A stretch of 64,000 nucleotides of DNA from positions 2,307,734 through 2,371,733 of the forward strand of contig CP011020.1 in the NCBI GenBank assembly GCA_001023535.1, in the 5' to 3' direction. Every line of letters begins with the position of its first letter. Position 1 is the first letter of the stretch. Position numbers and translations under genes: made by a program. Shown here one piece after another: positions 52,533 to 60,881 of the stretch. The DNA comes from Pseudomonas chlororaphis. GTDB taxonomy: Bacteria > Pseudomonadota > Gammaproteobacteria > Pseudomonadales > Pseudomonadaceae. The notes below the pieces were generated by a model that was not told the DNA's origin, searched no databases, and worked only from the letters and a program-made list of their open reading frames with translations.

Positions 52533-54338
52533 GTGCGCCTTCTCTCTCGTCTTCTCTTGCTGCTCCTCGCGCTGCTGGTCATTGCCGTGGCCGTGGTGCT
52601 GTATTACGTCGCCAACCCTCGCCTGCCGTTCTACACGCCCGTCGAACAGGTGCATTACCTGGACCAATGGAGCGCCGCCGAGCGTCAGACCTACTACTTC
52701 ACCCCCCAAGGCACCCAGGTGAAAGGCCTGCGCTACAACTGGTTCACCGCCCTCGAACTGCCGTTTTCGCAACAGCGGTTCGCTTCGCCTGAGTACCTGG
52801 CGCGTTTCGGCTTCCTGGTGGACCCGGCGCAGAAAGCCTCGCCCGATAACCCCGGCAACCTGCCAGTGGGTTTCGCCCGGCATCAGAACCTGGGCGGTAC
52901 CGACGAATACCTGGACATCACTTGCGCGGCCTGCCACACCGGTGAACTGCGCTTCAAGGGCCAGGCGATACGGATCGATGGCGGTTCGGCACAACACGTC
53001 CTGCCCTCCAGCGTGCCGACGTTGCGCGGCGGCAGTTTCGGACAGGCACTGGTCGCCAGTCTTGTTTCTACTTATTACAACCCGTGGAAATTCGAACGTT
53101 TCGCCCGCGAGGTCCTGGGTAACGACTACGACGCCGGTCATGAAGACCTGCGCAAGGCGTTCAAGGCCTCCCTCGACACCTTCTTGCGGGTGGCCTGGAA
53201 TGACACCCATCGCGGCCTCTACCCGACCGAAGAAGGTCCCGGCCGTACCGACGCCTTTGGGCGCATTGCCAACGCCAGCTTCGGCGACGCCATTTCGCCG
53301 GCCAACTACCGGGTGGCCAACGCCCCGGTGGATTACCCGCAGTTGTGGGAAATGTGGACGTTCGACTGGGTGCAATGGAATGGCTCGGCCCAGCAACCGA
53401 TGGCCCGCAACGTCGGCGAGGCGCTGGGCGTTGGCGCCACGTTGAGTTTCTTCGACGCCCAGGGCAAACCGCTGCAAGGCGATGCGCGCTACCCTTCCAG
53501 CGTACGCGTACGCGACCTGAACAAGATCGAAGAGACCTTGCAACTGCTCAAGCCACCCGCGTGGCCGGAGTCGCTGCTGGGCGCGATCGACAAACCCCTG
53601 GCCGCCAAGGGCCGCGCCCTGTTCAACGAAAATTGTGCAGGCTGCCATGTGCCCCAGGTGATCCAGGGGCCCGACCGGCCGGTGCAACAACTGCACATGC
53701 TGCCCGTGCAGGTGATCGGCACCGACCCGGGCACCGCCAATAACATCGCCGACCACCGCTTCGACCTGACCAGCCTGCAGTGGGATCCGGCCGAGCTGGC
53801 GAAGCTGGAGGTGCAACTGCACCCGACCCCGAAAGAGCCGCTGGACCTGAGCCAGCTCTCGGTCGCCAAGGGCTTGGCTTATGTCACCGCGTTCGTCGAG
53901 AACCGCGCCTACCGCGACGCCGGCGTCACCCCCGCCGAGCGTCCGGCCCTGGACGGTTTCGGCCTGCCCATCGGCGTGCGCGAGCTGCGCGCTTACAAGG
54001 CCCGGCCACTGGCGGGCGTCTGGGCCACGCCACCGTTCCTGCACAACGGCTCGGTGCCGACGATCTACCAACTGCTGTCGCCCCAGGACGAGCGGGCCAC
54101 CACTTTTTATAAAGGCAACTTCGAGTACGACCCGCGACACCTCGGTTATCGCACCGAAGCCTTCACCAACGGTTTCCTCTTCGACACCCGCATAACCGGC
54201 AATCACAACAGCGGTCATGAATTCCGCGCCGGTGAAAAGGGCAACGGCGTCATTGGCCGACTGTTGCAACCGCAGGAACGCTGGGCTTTGCTGGAATACC
54301 TGAAAGTGCTGGGCGGACCGCTGGAGTCGCAACTGTAA
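52533..54338 (+). CDS. Dihaem cytochrome c, RoxA/peroxidase-like
   Basis: 601 residues, GTG start after AAGGA. One N-terminal membrane anchor (LLLLLLALLVIAVAVVLYYV). Two haem c motifs: CAACH at about 131-135 and CAGCH at about 368-372. Overall length and layout match the dihaem family of rubber oxygenase RoxA and related CcpA-like peroxidases; segments WATPPFLHNGSVPTIYQLL and the C-terminal GNGVIGRLLQPQERWALLEYL are typical. Periplasmic face, membrane-anchored. Substrate unknown: possibly lipid-derived or isoprenoid peroxide chemistry. Its gene runs directly into a catalase-like gene. Confidence 0.85.
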   Translation: MRLLSRLLLLLLALLVIAVAVVLYYVANPRLPFYTPVEQVHYLDQWSAAERQTYYFTPQGTQVKGLRYNWFTALELPFSQQRFASPEYLARFGFLVDPAQKASPDNPGNLPVGFARHQNLGGTDEYLDITCAACHTGELRFKGQAIRIDGGSAQHVLPSSVPTLRGGSFGQALVASLVSTYYNPWKFERFAREVLGNDYDAGHEDLRKAFKASLDTFLRVAWNDTHRGLYPTEEGPGRTDAFGRIANASFGDAISPANYRVANAPVDYPQLWEMWTFDWVQWNGSAQQPMARNVGEALGVGATLSFFDAQGKPLQGDARYPSSVRVRDLNKIEETLQLLKPPAWPESLLGAIDKPLAAKGRALFNENCAGCHVPQVIQGPDRPVQQLHMLPVQVIGTDPGTANNIADHRFDLTSLQWDPAELAKLEVQLHPTPKEPLDLSQLSVAKGLAYVTAFVENRAYRDAGVTPAERPALDGFGLPIGVRELRAYKARPLAGVWATPPFLHNGSVPTIYQLLSPQDERATTFYKGNFEYDPRHLGYRTEAFTNGFLFDTRITGNHNSGHEFRAGEKGNGVIGRLLQPQERWALLEYLKVLGGPLESQL

Positions 54339-54369
54339 TGATGAACCTCACCCGCAAAAGGATTTCTCC

Positions 54370-55506
54370 ATGTTGACCACGCTCTGGCTGCGCCTCGGTG
54401 CCTTCTTGGGCAAGACGCTCCTGTGGCTACTGGGCCTGGGGCTGCTCGGCTGGGCACTGGCGACGGCCTGGTACGCCTGGCACCACAGCGGCCCGGTGCC
54501 TGACCAGGAGCAGGTACCGCCCGGCGAAGCCGCCATGACCCAGGACATCATCCAGACGGCGATCCGCATCGTCGATCAACACCGCGAAGGCACGCGCTAC
54601 CTGCGCGACGCCCACGCCAAGGCCCACGGCTGCGTCATGGCCGAGGTGCAGGTGCCGAACGATCTGCCGACCGTGTTGCGCCAGGGTGTGTTCGCCGAGC
54701 CGGGCAAGGTCTGGCAAGCGACGATGCGCCTGTCCAATGGCAACGCCTACCCTCAGTTCGACAGCCTGCGGGATGCGCGCGGGATGGCGATCAAGCTGCT
54801 GGACGTGCCCGGCAAGCAACTGCTGGATGACCGCCAATCACACGGCGAACAGGATTTCGTGATGTTCAACCATCCGAACTTCTTCGTCAGCGATGTCGCC
54901 GAGTACCGTCAGAATGTGGCTGCCCAGGCCGATGGAAAGAAAGCCATGGCCTTCTTTCCGAGCGTGGATCCGCGCAGTTGGCAGATTCGCCATCTGTTCA
55001 TCGCCCTGGCGACCCTTTCACCGCCACCGGCCAGCCCGACCCAGACCACGTACTTTTCGGTATCGCCCTACAAGTTCGGCACGGCCAATGCGAAGTTTCG
55101 CGTGGCGCCAGACCCGGACAGTTGCCCGACCTATACCCTGCCCGCGCAGAACCAGGCATTGCCCAACTTCCTGCGCAGCGCCCTCAATCAGCAGTTATCC
55201 ACAGACCGCGTGCCGGCGTGCTTTGTCTTGCAGGTCCAGCGCCAGGATCCGCGCAAGTACATGCCAATCGAAGACACCAGCATTGAATGGCGCGAAAGTG
55301 ATGCCCCGTTCGAGACCGTTGCGCGCATCAAGGTGCCCGCCCAGGACTTCGACACCCCCAAGCTGAACCTGGCCTGTGATAACCAGTCGTTCAACCCGTG
55401 GTTCGGCCTGGAGGCGCACCGCCCCATCGGTGGTATCAACCGTCTGCGCAAAGCGGTGTATGAAGCCGTCAGCGATTACCGGCACAGTCGCAATGCCGAG
55501 CAGTAG
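54370..55506 (+). CDS. Catalase-fold haem protein, membrane-anchored
   Basis: 378 residues. N-terminal membrane segment (TLLWLLGLGLLGWALATAWYAW). The rest follows the catalase-like minimal fold: AKAHGCVMAEVQV with a distal-type His, ATMRLSNGNAYPQFDSLRDARGMAIKLLDVPG, QDFVMFNHPNFFVSDV, YFSVSPYKFG. It lacks the long catalase C-terminus. Related minimal catalases have peroxidase or allene-oxide-synthase-like activity. Begins 31 bases after the RoxA-like gene, so they form one operon; a joint hydroperoxide pathway is inferred. Confidence 0.85.
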   Translation: MLTTLWLRLGAFLGKTLLWLLGLGLLGWALATAWYAWHHSGPVPDQEQVPPGEAAMTQDIIQTAIRIVDQHREGTRYLRDAHAKAHGCVMAEVQVPNDLPTVLRQGVFAEPGKVWQATMRLSNGNAYPQFDSLRDARGMAIKLLDVPGKQLLDDRQSHGEQDFVMFNHPNFFVSDVAEYRQNVAAQADGKKAMAFFPSVDPRSWQIRHLFIALATLSPPPASPTQTTYFSVSPYKFGTANAKFRVAPDPDSCPTYTLPAQNQALPNFLRSALNQQLSTDRVPACFVLQVQRQDPRKYMPIEDTSIEWRESDAPFETVARIKVPAQDFDTPKLNLACDNQSFNPWFGLEAHRPIGGINRLRKAVYEAVSDYRHSRNAEQ

Positions 55507-55576
55507 ACACGCAAAGCATTCTGTCGAGGCGCTCCCGCGCTGAGCGTGGGAACGCCCTCTTGATAAACGTCAGGCA

Positions 55577-55608
55577 ACAAAAAGCCCGCTCAATGAGCGG
55601 GCTTTTTT
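55577..55608. terminator. Terminator shared by the tRNA unit and the catalase-like gene
   Basis: AAAAAGCCCGCTC, loop, GAGCGGGCTTTTTT. Runs of A and T on both sides make it bidirectional; it ends the minus-strand tRNA transcript and the plus-strand operon. Confidence 0.85.
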
Positions 55609-55647
55609 GTGGGTGACCTGGCGTTCAGTGCTCCAGGTGACCGAATA

Positions 55648-55724
55648 TGGCGCAGCGGACGGGACTCGAACCCGCGACCCCCGGCGTGACAGGCCGGTAT
55701 TCTAACCGACTGAACTACCGCTGC
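55648..55724 (-). tRNA. tRNA-Asp (GTC), copy 1
   Basis: 77 nt with encoded CCA. Acceptor GCAGCGG pairs with CCGCTGC, anticodon GTC within CCTGTCACG, T-loop GGTTCGAGTCC. Downstream member of the first Val-Asp pair. Confidence 0.97.
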
Positions 55725-55740
55725 GCGTAACATTGAAAGT

Positions 55741-55816
55741 TGGTGGGTGATGACGGGATCGAACCGCCGACATTCTGCTTGTAAGGCAGACGCTCTCCCG
55801 GCTGAGCTAATCACCC
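55741..55816 (-). tRNA. tRNA-Val (TAC), copy 1
   Basis: 76 nt with encoded CCA. Acceptor GGGTGAT pairs with ATCACCC, anticodon TAC in CTTACAA, T-loop GGTTCGATCC. 16 bases upstream of tRNA-Asp copy 1. Confidence 0.97.
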
Positions 55817-55927
55817 TGCACTTTCGATGCGGGGCGCATTCTCTCACAGTTTTTTGTAACGTGCTGATTTAATTGCAAAATTCAGCAAAAAAACTGAAGA
55901 ACACGCACCGCGCAAACCACAGACAGC

Positions 55928-55953
55928 AAAAAGCCCGCGTTAGCGGGCTTTTC
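55928..55953 (-). terminator. Terminator after the second tRNA pair
   Basis: AAAAGCCCGC, loop GTTA, GCGGGCTTTT. Leftward A-run becomes the U-tract. It is a diverged duplicate of the terminator at 55577. Confidence 0.75.
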
Positions 55954-55991
55954 GGGGTGACCTGGCGTTCAGTGTTCCAGGTAACCAAATA

Positions 55992-56068
55992 TGGCGCAGC
56001 GGACGGGACTCGAACCCGCGACCCCCGGCGTGACAGGCCGGTATTCTAACCGACTGAACTACCGCTGC
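55992..56068 (-). tRNA. tRNA-Asp (GTC), copy 2
   Basis: 77 nt, same sequence as copy 1, 344 bases away. Flanks (GGCGTTCAGTG...CCAGGT) are also duplicated. Confidence 0.97.
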
Positions 56069-56087
56069 GCGTAACACTTGAAACGAA

Positions 56088-56163
56088 TGGTGGGTGATGA
56101 CGGGATCGAACCGCCGACATTCTGCTTGTAAGGCAGACGCTCTCCCGGCTGAGCTAATCACCC
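56088..56163 (-). tRNA. tRNA-Val (TAC), copy 2
   Basis: 76 nt, same as copy 1. First tRNA after the promoter at 56185-56213. Confidence 0.97.
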
Positions 56164-56184
56164 TTCGCTTTCGGTGTGGCGCGC

Positions 56185-56213
56185 ATTCTACGGAGCACTC
56201 TTCAAGCTGGCAA
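56185..56213 (-). promoter_or_regulatory. Sigma-70 promoter of the tRNA array
   Basis: -35 TTGCCA, 17-base spacer, -10 TAGAAT, then a GC-rich discriminator (GCGCGCC) typical of stable-RNA promoters under stringent control. Confidence 0.75.
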
Positions 56214-56323
56214 GCACTTTTTAAATTAATTTTTTCAGGCCTTCCAAAGGCTTAGCGAAGGGTTGGCCTATGGCGCCGCGCAGAGAATAATGCCCCCCTT
56301 TGTATAAAGGAGAGACTCACCCC

Positions 56324-57244
56324 ATGTGGTTCAAGAACCTGCTTATCTATCGCCTGACCCAAGATCTGCCTGTTGATGCCGAGGCGTTGGAAACTGCACT
56401 GGCCAGCAAACTGGCGCGTCCATGTGCAAGCCAGGAGTTGACCACGTACGGTTTCGTCGCGCCGTTTGGCAAAGGCGAAGACGCGCGGCTGGTGCATGTC
56501 AGCCAGGACTTCCTGCTGATTGCCGCTCGCAAGGAAGAACGCATTCTGCCGGGCAGCGTCGTACGCGATGCCCTGAAGGAAAAGGTCGAGGAAATCGAGG
56601 CCGAGCAAATGCGCAAGGTCTATAAGAAGGAGCGTGACCAACTCAAGGATGAAATCATCCAGGCGTTCCTGCCCCGTGCCTTCATTCGCCGCTCGTCCAC
56701 CTTCGCCGCCATCGCGCCGAAGCAAGGGCTGATCTTGGTGAACTCCGCCAGCCCCAAGCGCGCCGAAGACCTGCTGTCGACCCTGCGTGAAGTCATCGGC
56801 ACCCTGCCCGTGCGCCCGCTGACGGTCAAAATGGCCCCGACCGCCATCATGACCGACTGGGTCAAGACCCAGAAAGCCGCCGACGATTTCTTCGTGCTGG
56901 ACGAATGCGAACTGCGTGACACCCACGAAGACGGCGGGATCGTGCGTTGCAAGCGCCAGGACCTGACCAGCGACGAGATCCAGTTGCACCTGAACACCGG
57001 CAAGGTGGTCACGCAACTGTCCCTGGCCTGGCAGGACAAACTGTCCTTCGTGCTCGACGACAAGATGGTGGTCAAGCGCCTGAAGTTCGAAGACCTGTTG
57101 CAGGACCAGGCCGAGCAGGATGGCGGCGACGAAGCCCTCGGCCAATTGGACGCCAGCTTCACGCTGATGATGTTGACCTTTGGCGAGTTCCTGCCGGCGT
57201 TGGTCGAGGCGCTGGGCGGGGAAGAGATTCCGCAGGGGATCTGA
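56324..57244 (+). CDS. rdgC: Recombination-associated protein RdgC
   Basis: 306 residues from the ATG at 56324, after AAAGGAG. Ring-forming DNA-binding protein that limits RecA-dependent recombination. Family text: [16 protein letters not shown] at the start, [111 protein letters not shown]. Divergent from the tRNA array. Confidence 0.96.
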   Translation: MWFKNLLIYRLTQDLPVDAEALETALASKLARPCASQELTTYGFVAPFGKGEDARLVHVSQDFLLIAARKEERILPGSVVRDALKEKVEEIEAEQMRKVYKKERDQLKDEIIQAFLPRAFIRRSSTFAAIAPKQGLILVNSASPKRAEDLLSTLREVIGTLPVRPLTVKMAPTAIMTDWVKTQKAADDFFVLDECELRDTHEDGGIVRCKRQDLTSDEIQLHLNTGKVVTQLSLAWQDKLSFVLDDKMVVKRLKFEDLLQDQAEQDGGDEALGQLDASFTLMMLTFGEFLPALVEALGGEEIPQGI

Positions 57245-57261
57245 CGGCTGATGACTTCTAG

Positions 57262-57350
57262 TGTGGGAGCGGGCTTGCTCGCGAAGGCGGTGTGTCAGAC
57301 AGCAATTTCTCAGCTGACACACCGCCTTCGCGAGCAAGCCCGCTCCCACA
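57262..57350. repeat. REPIN after rdgC
   Basis: TGTGGGAGCGGGCTTGCTCG and its exact inverse; the inner spacer also has dyad symmetry (GGCGGTGTGTCAG / CTGACACACCGCC), so the whole unit can fold into one long hairpin. Confidence 0.87.
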
Positions 57351-57387
57351 ATGGTTTCGTGTAATCCATAATAACAAGGATCTGGCC

Positions 57388-58356
57388 ATGCGCGCATTGG
57401 CAGCATTGAGCCGCTTCGTCGGCAATACCTTCGCTTATTGGGTACTGATTTTCGCGGTGGTGGCGTTCCTGCTACCGGCCTGGTTCATCGACCTGAAAGG
57501 CGCCATCGTGCCGCTGCTGGGGCTGGTGATGTTCGGCATGGGCCTGACCCTCAAACTCGAAGACTTCGCCGAGGTCGCCCGTCATCCCTGGCGCGTGGCC
57601 CTGGGCGTGGTGGCGCATTTCGTGATCATGCCCGGCGTGGCGTGGTTGCTCTGCCAGGTGTTCCACCTGCCGCCGGAAATCGCCGTCGGCGTCATCCTGG
57701 TGGGGTGCTGCCCGAGCGGCACCTCGTCCAATGTCATGACCTGGCTGGCCCGTGGCGACCTGGCCCTGTCGGTCGCCATCGCCGCCGTCACCACCCTGCT
57801 CGCGCCGCTGCTGACGCCGGCACTGATCTGGCTGCTGGCTTCGGCCTGGCTGCCGGTGTCGTTCATGGAGCTGTTCTGGTCGATCCTGCAAGTGGTGTTG
57901 CTGCCGATCGTCCTGGGCGTGGTCGCACAACGCCTGCTGGGGGACAAGGTTCGCCACGCGGTGGAAGTGTTGCCCCTGGTGTCGGTGGTGAGCATCGTCA
58001 TCATCGTCACTGCGGTCGTTGCCGCCAGCCAGGCGAAAATAGCCGAATCGGGCCTGCTGATCATGGCGGTGGTGATGCTGCACAACAGCTTCGGCTTCCT
58101 GCTGGGCTATTTCACCGGCCACCTGTTCAAGCTACCGCTGGCCCAGCGTAAATCCCTGGCGCTGGAAGTGGGCATGCAGAACTCCGGGTTGGGAGCAGCC
58201 CTGGCCAGCGCGCATTTTTCGCCGTTAGCGGCGGTGCCCAGTGCGTTGTTCAGCGTCTGGCACAACATCTCCGGGGCCTTGCTCTCCACTTATTTCCGGC
58301 GCATGAGCGAAAAGCAGGACCGCGAGGCGCTCGCCGCGAAGCAGGCGGTGGATTGA
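57388..58356 (+). CDS. Bile acid:sodium symporter (BASS) family transporter
   Basis: 322 residues from the ATG at 57388; upstream frame is REPIN. Nine or ten membrane segments. BASS/ASBT pattern: PLLGLVMFGMGLTLKLEDF, VGVILVGCCPSGTSSNVMTWLARGD (sodium-site crossover), VVMLHNSFGFLLGYFTGHLF and SLALEVGMQNSGLGAALASAHF. Bacterial members carry varied organic anions with sodium (for example pantoate or bile acids); substrate unknown. The guanidine riboswitch lies after its stop. Confidence 0.9.
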   Translation: MRALAALSRFVGNTFAYWVLIFAVVAFLLPAWFIDLKGAIVPLLGLVMFGMGLTLKLEDFAEVARHPWRVALGVVAHFVIMPGVAWLLCQVFHLPPEIAVGVILVGCCPSGTSSNVMTWLARGDLALSVAIAAVTTLLAPLLTPALIWLLASAWLPVSFMELFWSILQVVLLPIVLGVVAQRLLGDKVRHAVEVLPLVSVVSIVIIVTAVVAASQAKIAESGLLIMAVVMLHNSFGFLLGYFTGHLFKLPLAQRKSLALEVGMQNSGLGAALASAHFSPLAAVPSALFSVWHNISGALLSTYFRRMSEKQDREALAAKQAVD

Positions 58357-58404
58357 ACGCAGGCTTGATCGAGTGCTCGAGAATGGGCACTCTACCCCTT
58401 GAGC

Positions 58405-58466
58405 GCGGGGACGACCCCGCCACTTGAATCGTCCGTCGATCAAGTCTCAATCCGGGGACGACCCCA
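58405..58466 (+). ncRNA. Guanidine-II (mini-ykkC) riboswitch
   Basis: Two small hairpins with identical ACGA loops: GCGGGG-ACGA-CCCCGC (58405-58420) and GGGG-ACGA-CCCC (58454-58465), 33 bases apart, followed by the GGAGG ribosome site of the SMR gene. This is the exact guanidine-II architecture (ACGR loops dimerise on guanidinium). The second hairpin lies 9 bases from the Shine-Dalgarno, implying control of translation start. Confidence 0.92.
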
Positions 58467-58485
58467 TCTTCGATGGAGGTTTGCG

Positions 58486-58800
58486 ATGTCCTGGATCATT
58501 CTGTTTTTTGCCGGCCTGGCCGAAGTTGGCTGGGCGGTCGGCCTGAAGTACACCGACGGTTTCAGCCGCCCGCTCCCCACTGCACTGACGATTGCCGCCA
58601 TGGTGATCAGCCTCGGCCTGCTCGGCCTGGCCATGAAGGAATTGCCCCTGGGCACGGCCTATGCGATCTGGACCGGGGTCGGCGCCGTGGGCACGGTCAT
58701 CGCCGGGATCATTCTGTTTGGTGAGTCGATGGCGCTGGTTCGGTTGGCCAGCGTGGCGCTAATCGTGGCGGGGCTGATCGGGCTGAAGGTCAGCGCATAA
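58486..58800 (+). CDS. gdx: Guanidinium exporter (SMR family, Gdx/SugE)
   Basis: 104 residues, four membrane segments, ATG after GATGGAGG. SugE/Gdx-type small multidrug resistance protein: the essential Glu in [21 protein letters not shown] (about residue 13), then [29 protein letters not shown]. Antiparallel dimer exporting guanidinium for protons. The guanidine-II riboswitch directly upstream settles the Gdx assignment over the drug-exporting EmrE branch. Confidence 0.94.
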   Translation: MSWIILFFAGLAEVGWAVGLKYTDGFSRPLPTALTIAAMVISLGLLGLAMKELPLGTAYAIWTGVGAVGTVIAGIILFGESMALVRLASVALIVAGLIGLKVSA

Positions 58801-58804
58801 TCGT

Positions 58805-58894
58805 TGAGGGAGCGAGCTTGCTCGCGAACGCGGTGTATCAGTTAACCATTATGTCGACTGATACATCGCTATCGCGAGCAAGCTCGCTCCCACA
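58805..58894. repeat. REPIN between convergent gdx and the acyltransferase gene
   Basis: GAGGGAGCGAGCTTGCTCGCG and inverse GCGAGCAAGCTCGCTCCCACA, about 45 bases apart. Confidence 0.82.
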
Positions 58895-58905
58895 GGAGCT
58901 CTGTG

Positions 58906-60780
58906 CTACCTGACACTCCCGCGCAACTCGCCTACCAACGCCTGCAACTTGGCCGGCTCCGCCAGCTCCACCGCCACTGCCGGCCCTGCCACCAGGGTCA
59001 CACGCGACCACAACCGGCGAAACAGCCCCTTGGCCGGGTCACGACTGAAGAAGCTGCCCCACAGGCCCTGCAATGCCAGCGGAATCACCGGCACCGGGGT
59101 TTCCTGGAGAATGCGGGTCAGGCCGCTCTTGAACTCATTGATCTCACCATCGGCGGTCAGTTTGCCTTCCGGGAAGATGCACACCAATTCGCCCTCCGCG
59201 AGGTACTGGGCGATGCGCTTGAAGGCCTTTTCGTAGATGTGGATGTCTTCCTGGCGCCCGGCAATCGGAATCGTCCCGGCCGTGCGGAAGATGAAGTTCA
59301 GCACCGGCAGGTTGTAGATCTTGTAGTACATCACGAAGCGAATCGGCCGACGCACCGCGCCGCCAATCAGCAAGGCATCGACGAACGACACGTGGTTGCA
59401 GACCAGCAACGCCGCGCCTTCATCGGGAATCGCGTCCAGGTTGCGATGCTCCACGCGGTACATCGAATGGCTCAGCAGCCAGATCATGAAGCGCATGCTG
59501 AACTCGGGCACGATTTTGAAGATGTAGGCGTTTACGCCGACGTTGAGCAGCGACACCACCAGGAACAGCTGCGGGATCGACAGCTTGGCGACGCTCAGCA
59601 ACACGATGGACACGATGGCCGACACCACCATGAACAAGGCATTGAGAATGTTGTTGGCGGCGATCACCCGGGCCCGCTCGTTTTCGGCGGTGCGGGACTG
59701 GATCAGCGCGTACAACGGCACGATGTAGAAGCCACCGAAGACACCGAGGCCGAGGATGTCGATCAGCACCAGCCAGGCATGACCGAAGCCGAGCACCTCG
59801 AGCCAGCCATGCCCCTGGACGCTGTCGGGAATCCCGCCGGAGTGCCACCACAGCAACAGCCCGAACACCGTCAACCCGAACGAACCGAACGGCACCAGGC
59901 CGATCTCGACCTTGCGCCCGGAGAGCCGCTCACAGAGCATCGACCCCAGCGCGATCCCCACCGAGAACACCGTCAGGATCAGGGTGACCACGGTTTCATC
60001 ACCGTGCATCCACTCTTTGGCGTAGGCCGGGATTTGCGTCAGGTAGATCGCCCCGACGAACCAAAACCACGAGTTGCCGACAATCGAACGGGACACCGCC
60101 GGGGTTTGCCCCAGGCCCAGTTTCAGGGTGGCCCAGGATTGGCTGAAGATGTTCCAGTTCAGGCGCATCTGCGGCGAGGCCGCCGCCGCGCGCGGGATGC
60201 TGCGGCTGGCCAGGTAGCCGAGCACGGCGATGCCGACGATGGCGCTCGACACCACCGGCGCGTAATGCGCCGAGGACATCATGATCCCCGCGCCGATGGT
60301 GCCGGCGAGGATCGCCAGGAAGGTGCCCATTTCCACCAGGCCATTGCCGCCGACCAGCTCATCCTCACGCAAGGCTTGCGGCAGGATCGAATATTTCACC
60401 GGGCCGAACAGCGCCGAATGGGTGCCCATGGCGAACAGCGCCACCAGCATCAGCGACAGGTGATCGAACAGAAAACCCACCGCGCCGACCGCCATGATGA
60501 CGATCTCGCCCAGCTTGATCAGGCGGATCAACGCATCCTTGGCGAATTTTTCCCCAAACTGCCCAGCCAGAGCCGAGAACAGGAAGAACGGCAGGATGAA
60601 CAGCAACGCACACAGGTTGACCCAAATCGAACGGTCGCCCTCGATGGTCAGCCGATAAAGGATCGCGAGAATCAGCGACTGCTTGAACACGTTGTCGTTG
60701 AACGCACCCAGGGACTGGGTGATGAAGAACGGCAGGAAACGCCGCGTGCGTAGCAAGGTGAACTGCGAGGGGTGACTCAT
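58906..60780 (-). CDS. MFS transporter fused to a PlsC-type acyltransferase
   Basis: 624 residues from the ATG at 60780. The N-terminal ~420 residues are an LplT-like MFS transporter (FLPFFITQSLGAFNDNVFKQSL at the start). The C-terminal ~190 residues are a 1-acyl-glycerol-3-phosphate acyltransferase domain: NHVSFVDALLIGG (N/H-x4-D catalytic motif), FPEGKLTADGEI (substrate motif) and VIPLALQGLWGS. This equals LplT plus the acyltransferase part of Aas without the acyl-ACP synthetase domain. Likely imports and re-acylates lysophospholipids at the inner membrane. Confidence 0.9.
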   Translation of the reverse strand: MSHPSQFTLLRTRRFLPFFITQSLGAFNDNVFKQSLILAILYRLTIEGDRSIWVNLCALLFILPFFLFSALAGQFGEKFAKDALIRLIKLGEIVIMAVGAVGFLFDHLSLMLVALFAMGTHSALFGPVKYSILPQALREDELVGGNGLVEMGTFLAILAGTIGAGIMMSSAHYAPVVSSAIVGIAVLGYLASRSIPRAAAASPQMRLNWNIFSQSWATLKLGLGQTPAVSRSIVGNSWFWFVGAIYLTQIPAYAKEWMHGDETVVTLILTVFSVGIALGSMLCERLSGRKVEIGLVPFGSFGLTVFGLLLWWHSGGIPDSVQGHGWLEVLGFGHAWLVLIDILGLGVFGGFYIVPLYALIQSRTAENERARVIAANNILNALFMVVSAIVSIVLLSVAKLSIPQLFLVVSLLNVGVNAYIFKIVPEFSMRFMIWLLSHSMYRVEHRNLDAIPDEGAALLVCNHVSFVDALLIGGAVRRPIRFVMYYKIYNLPVLNFIFRTAGTIPIAGRQEDIHIYEKAFKRIAQYLAEGELVCIFPEGKLTADGEINEFKSGLTRILQETPVPVIPLALQGLWGSFFSRDPAKGLFRRLWSRVTLVAGPAVAVELAEPAKLQALVGELRGSVR

Positions 60781-60881
60781 CTTCCGTGTTCCTGAGTGGC
60801 CTGGACGCTTATTGGAATAACGTTTTTCGATCCAGGCCACACATTACCCCACGCCATGCATGGCTTGGAGAGGCGCGGCGA

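Noticed and set aside
58903..60753. 616-codon plus-strand frame opposite the MFS-acyltransferase gene
   Set aside because: His/Gln/Arg-rich antisense shadow; the minus-strand protein has complete domains.
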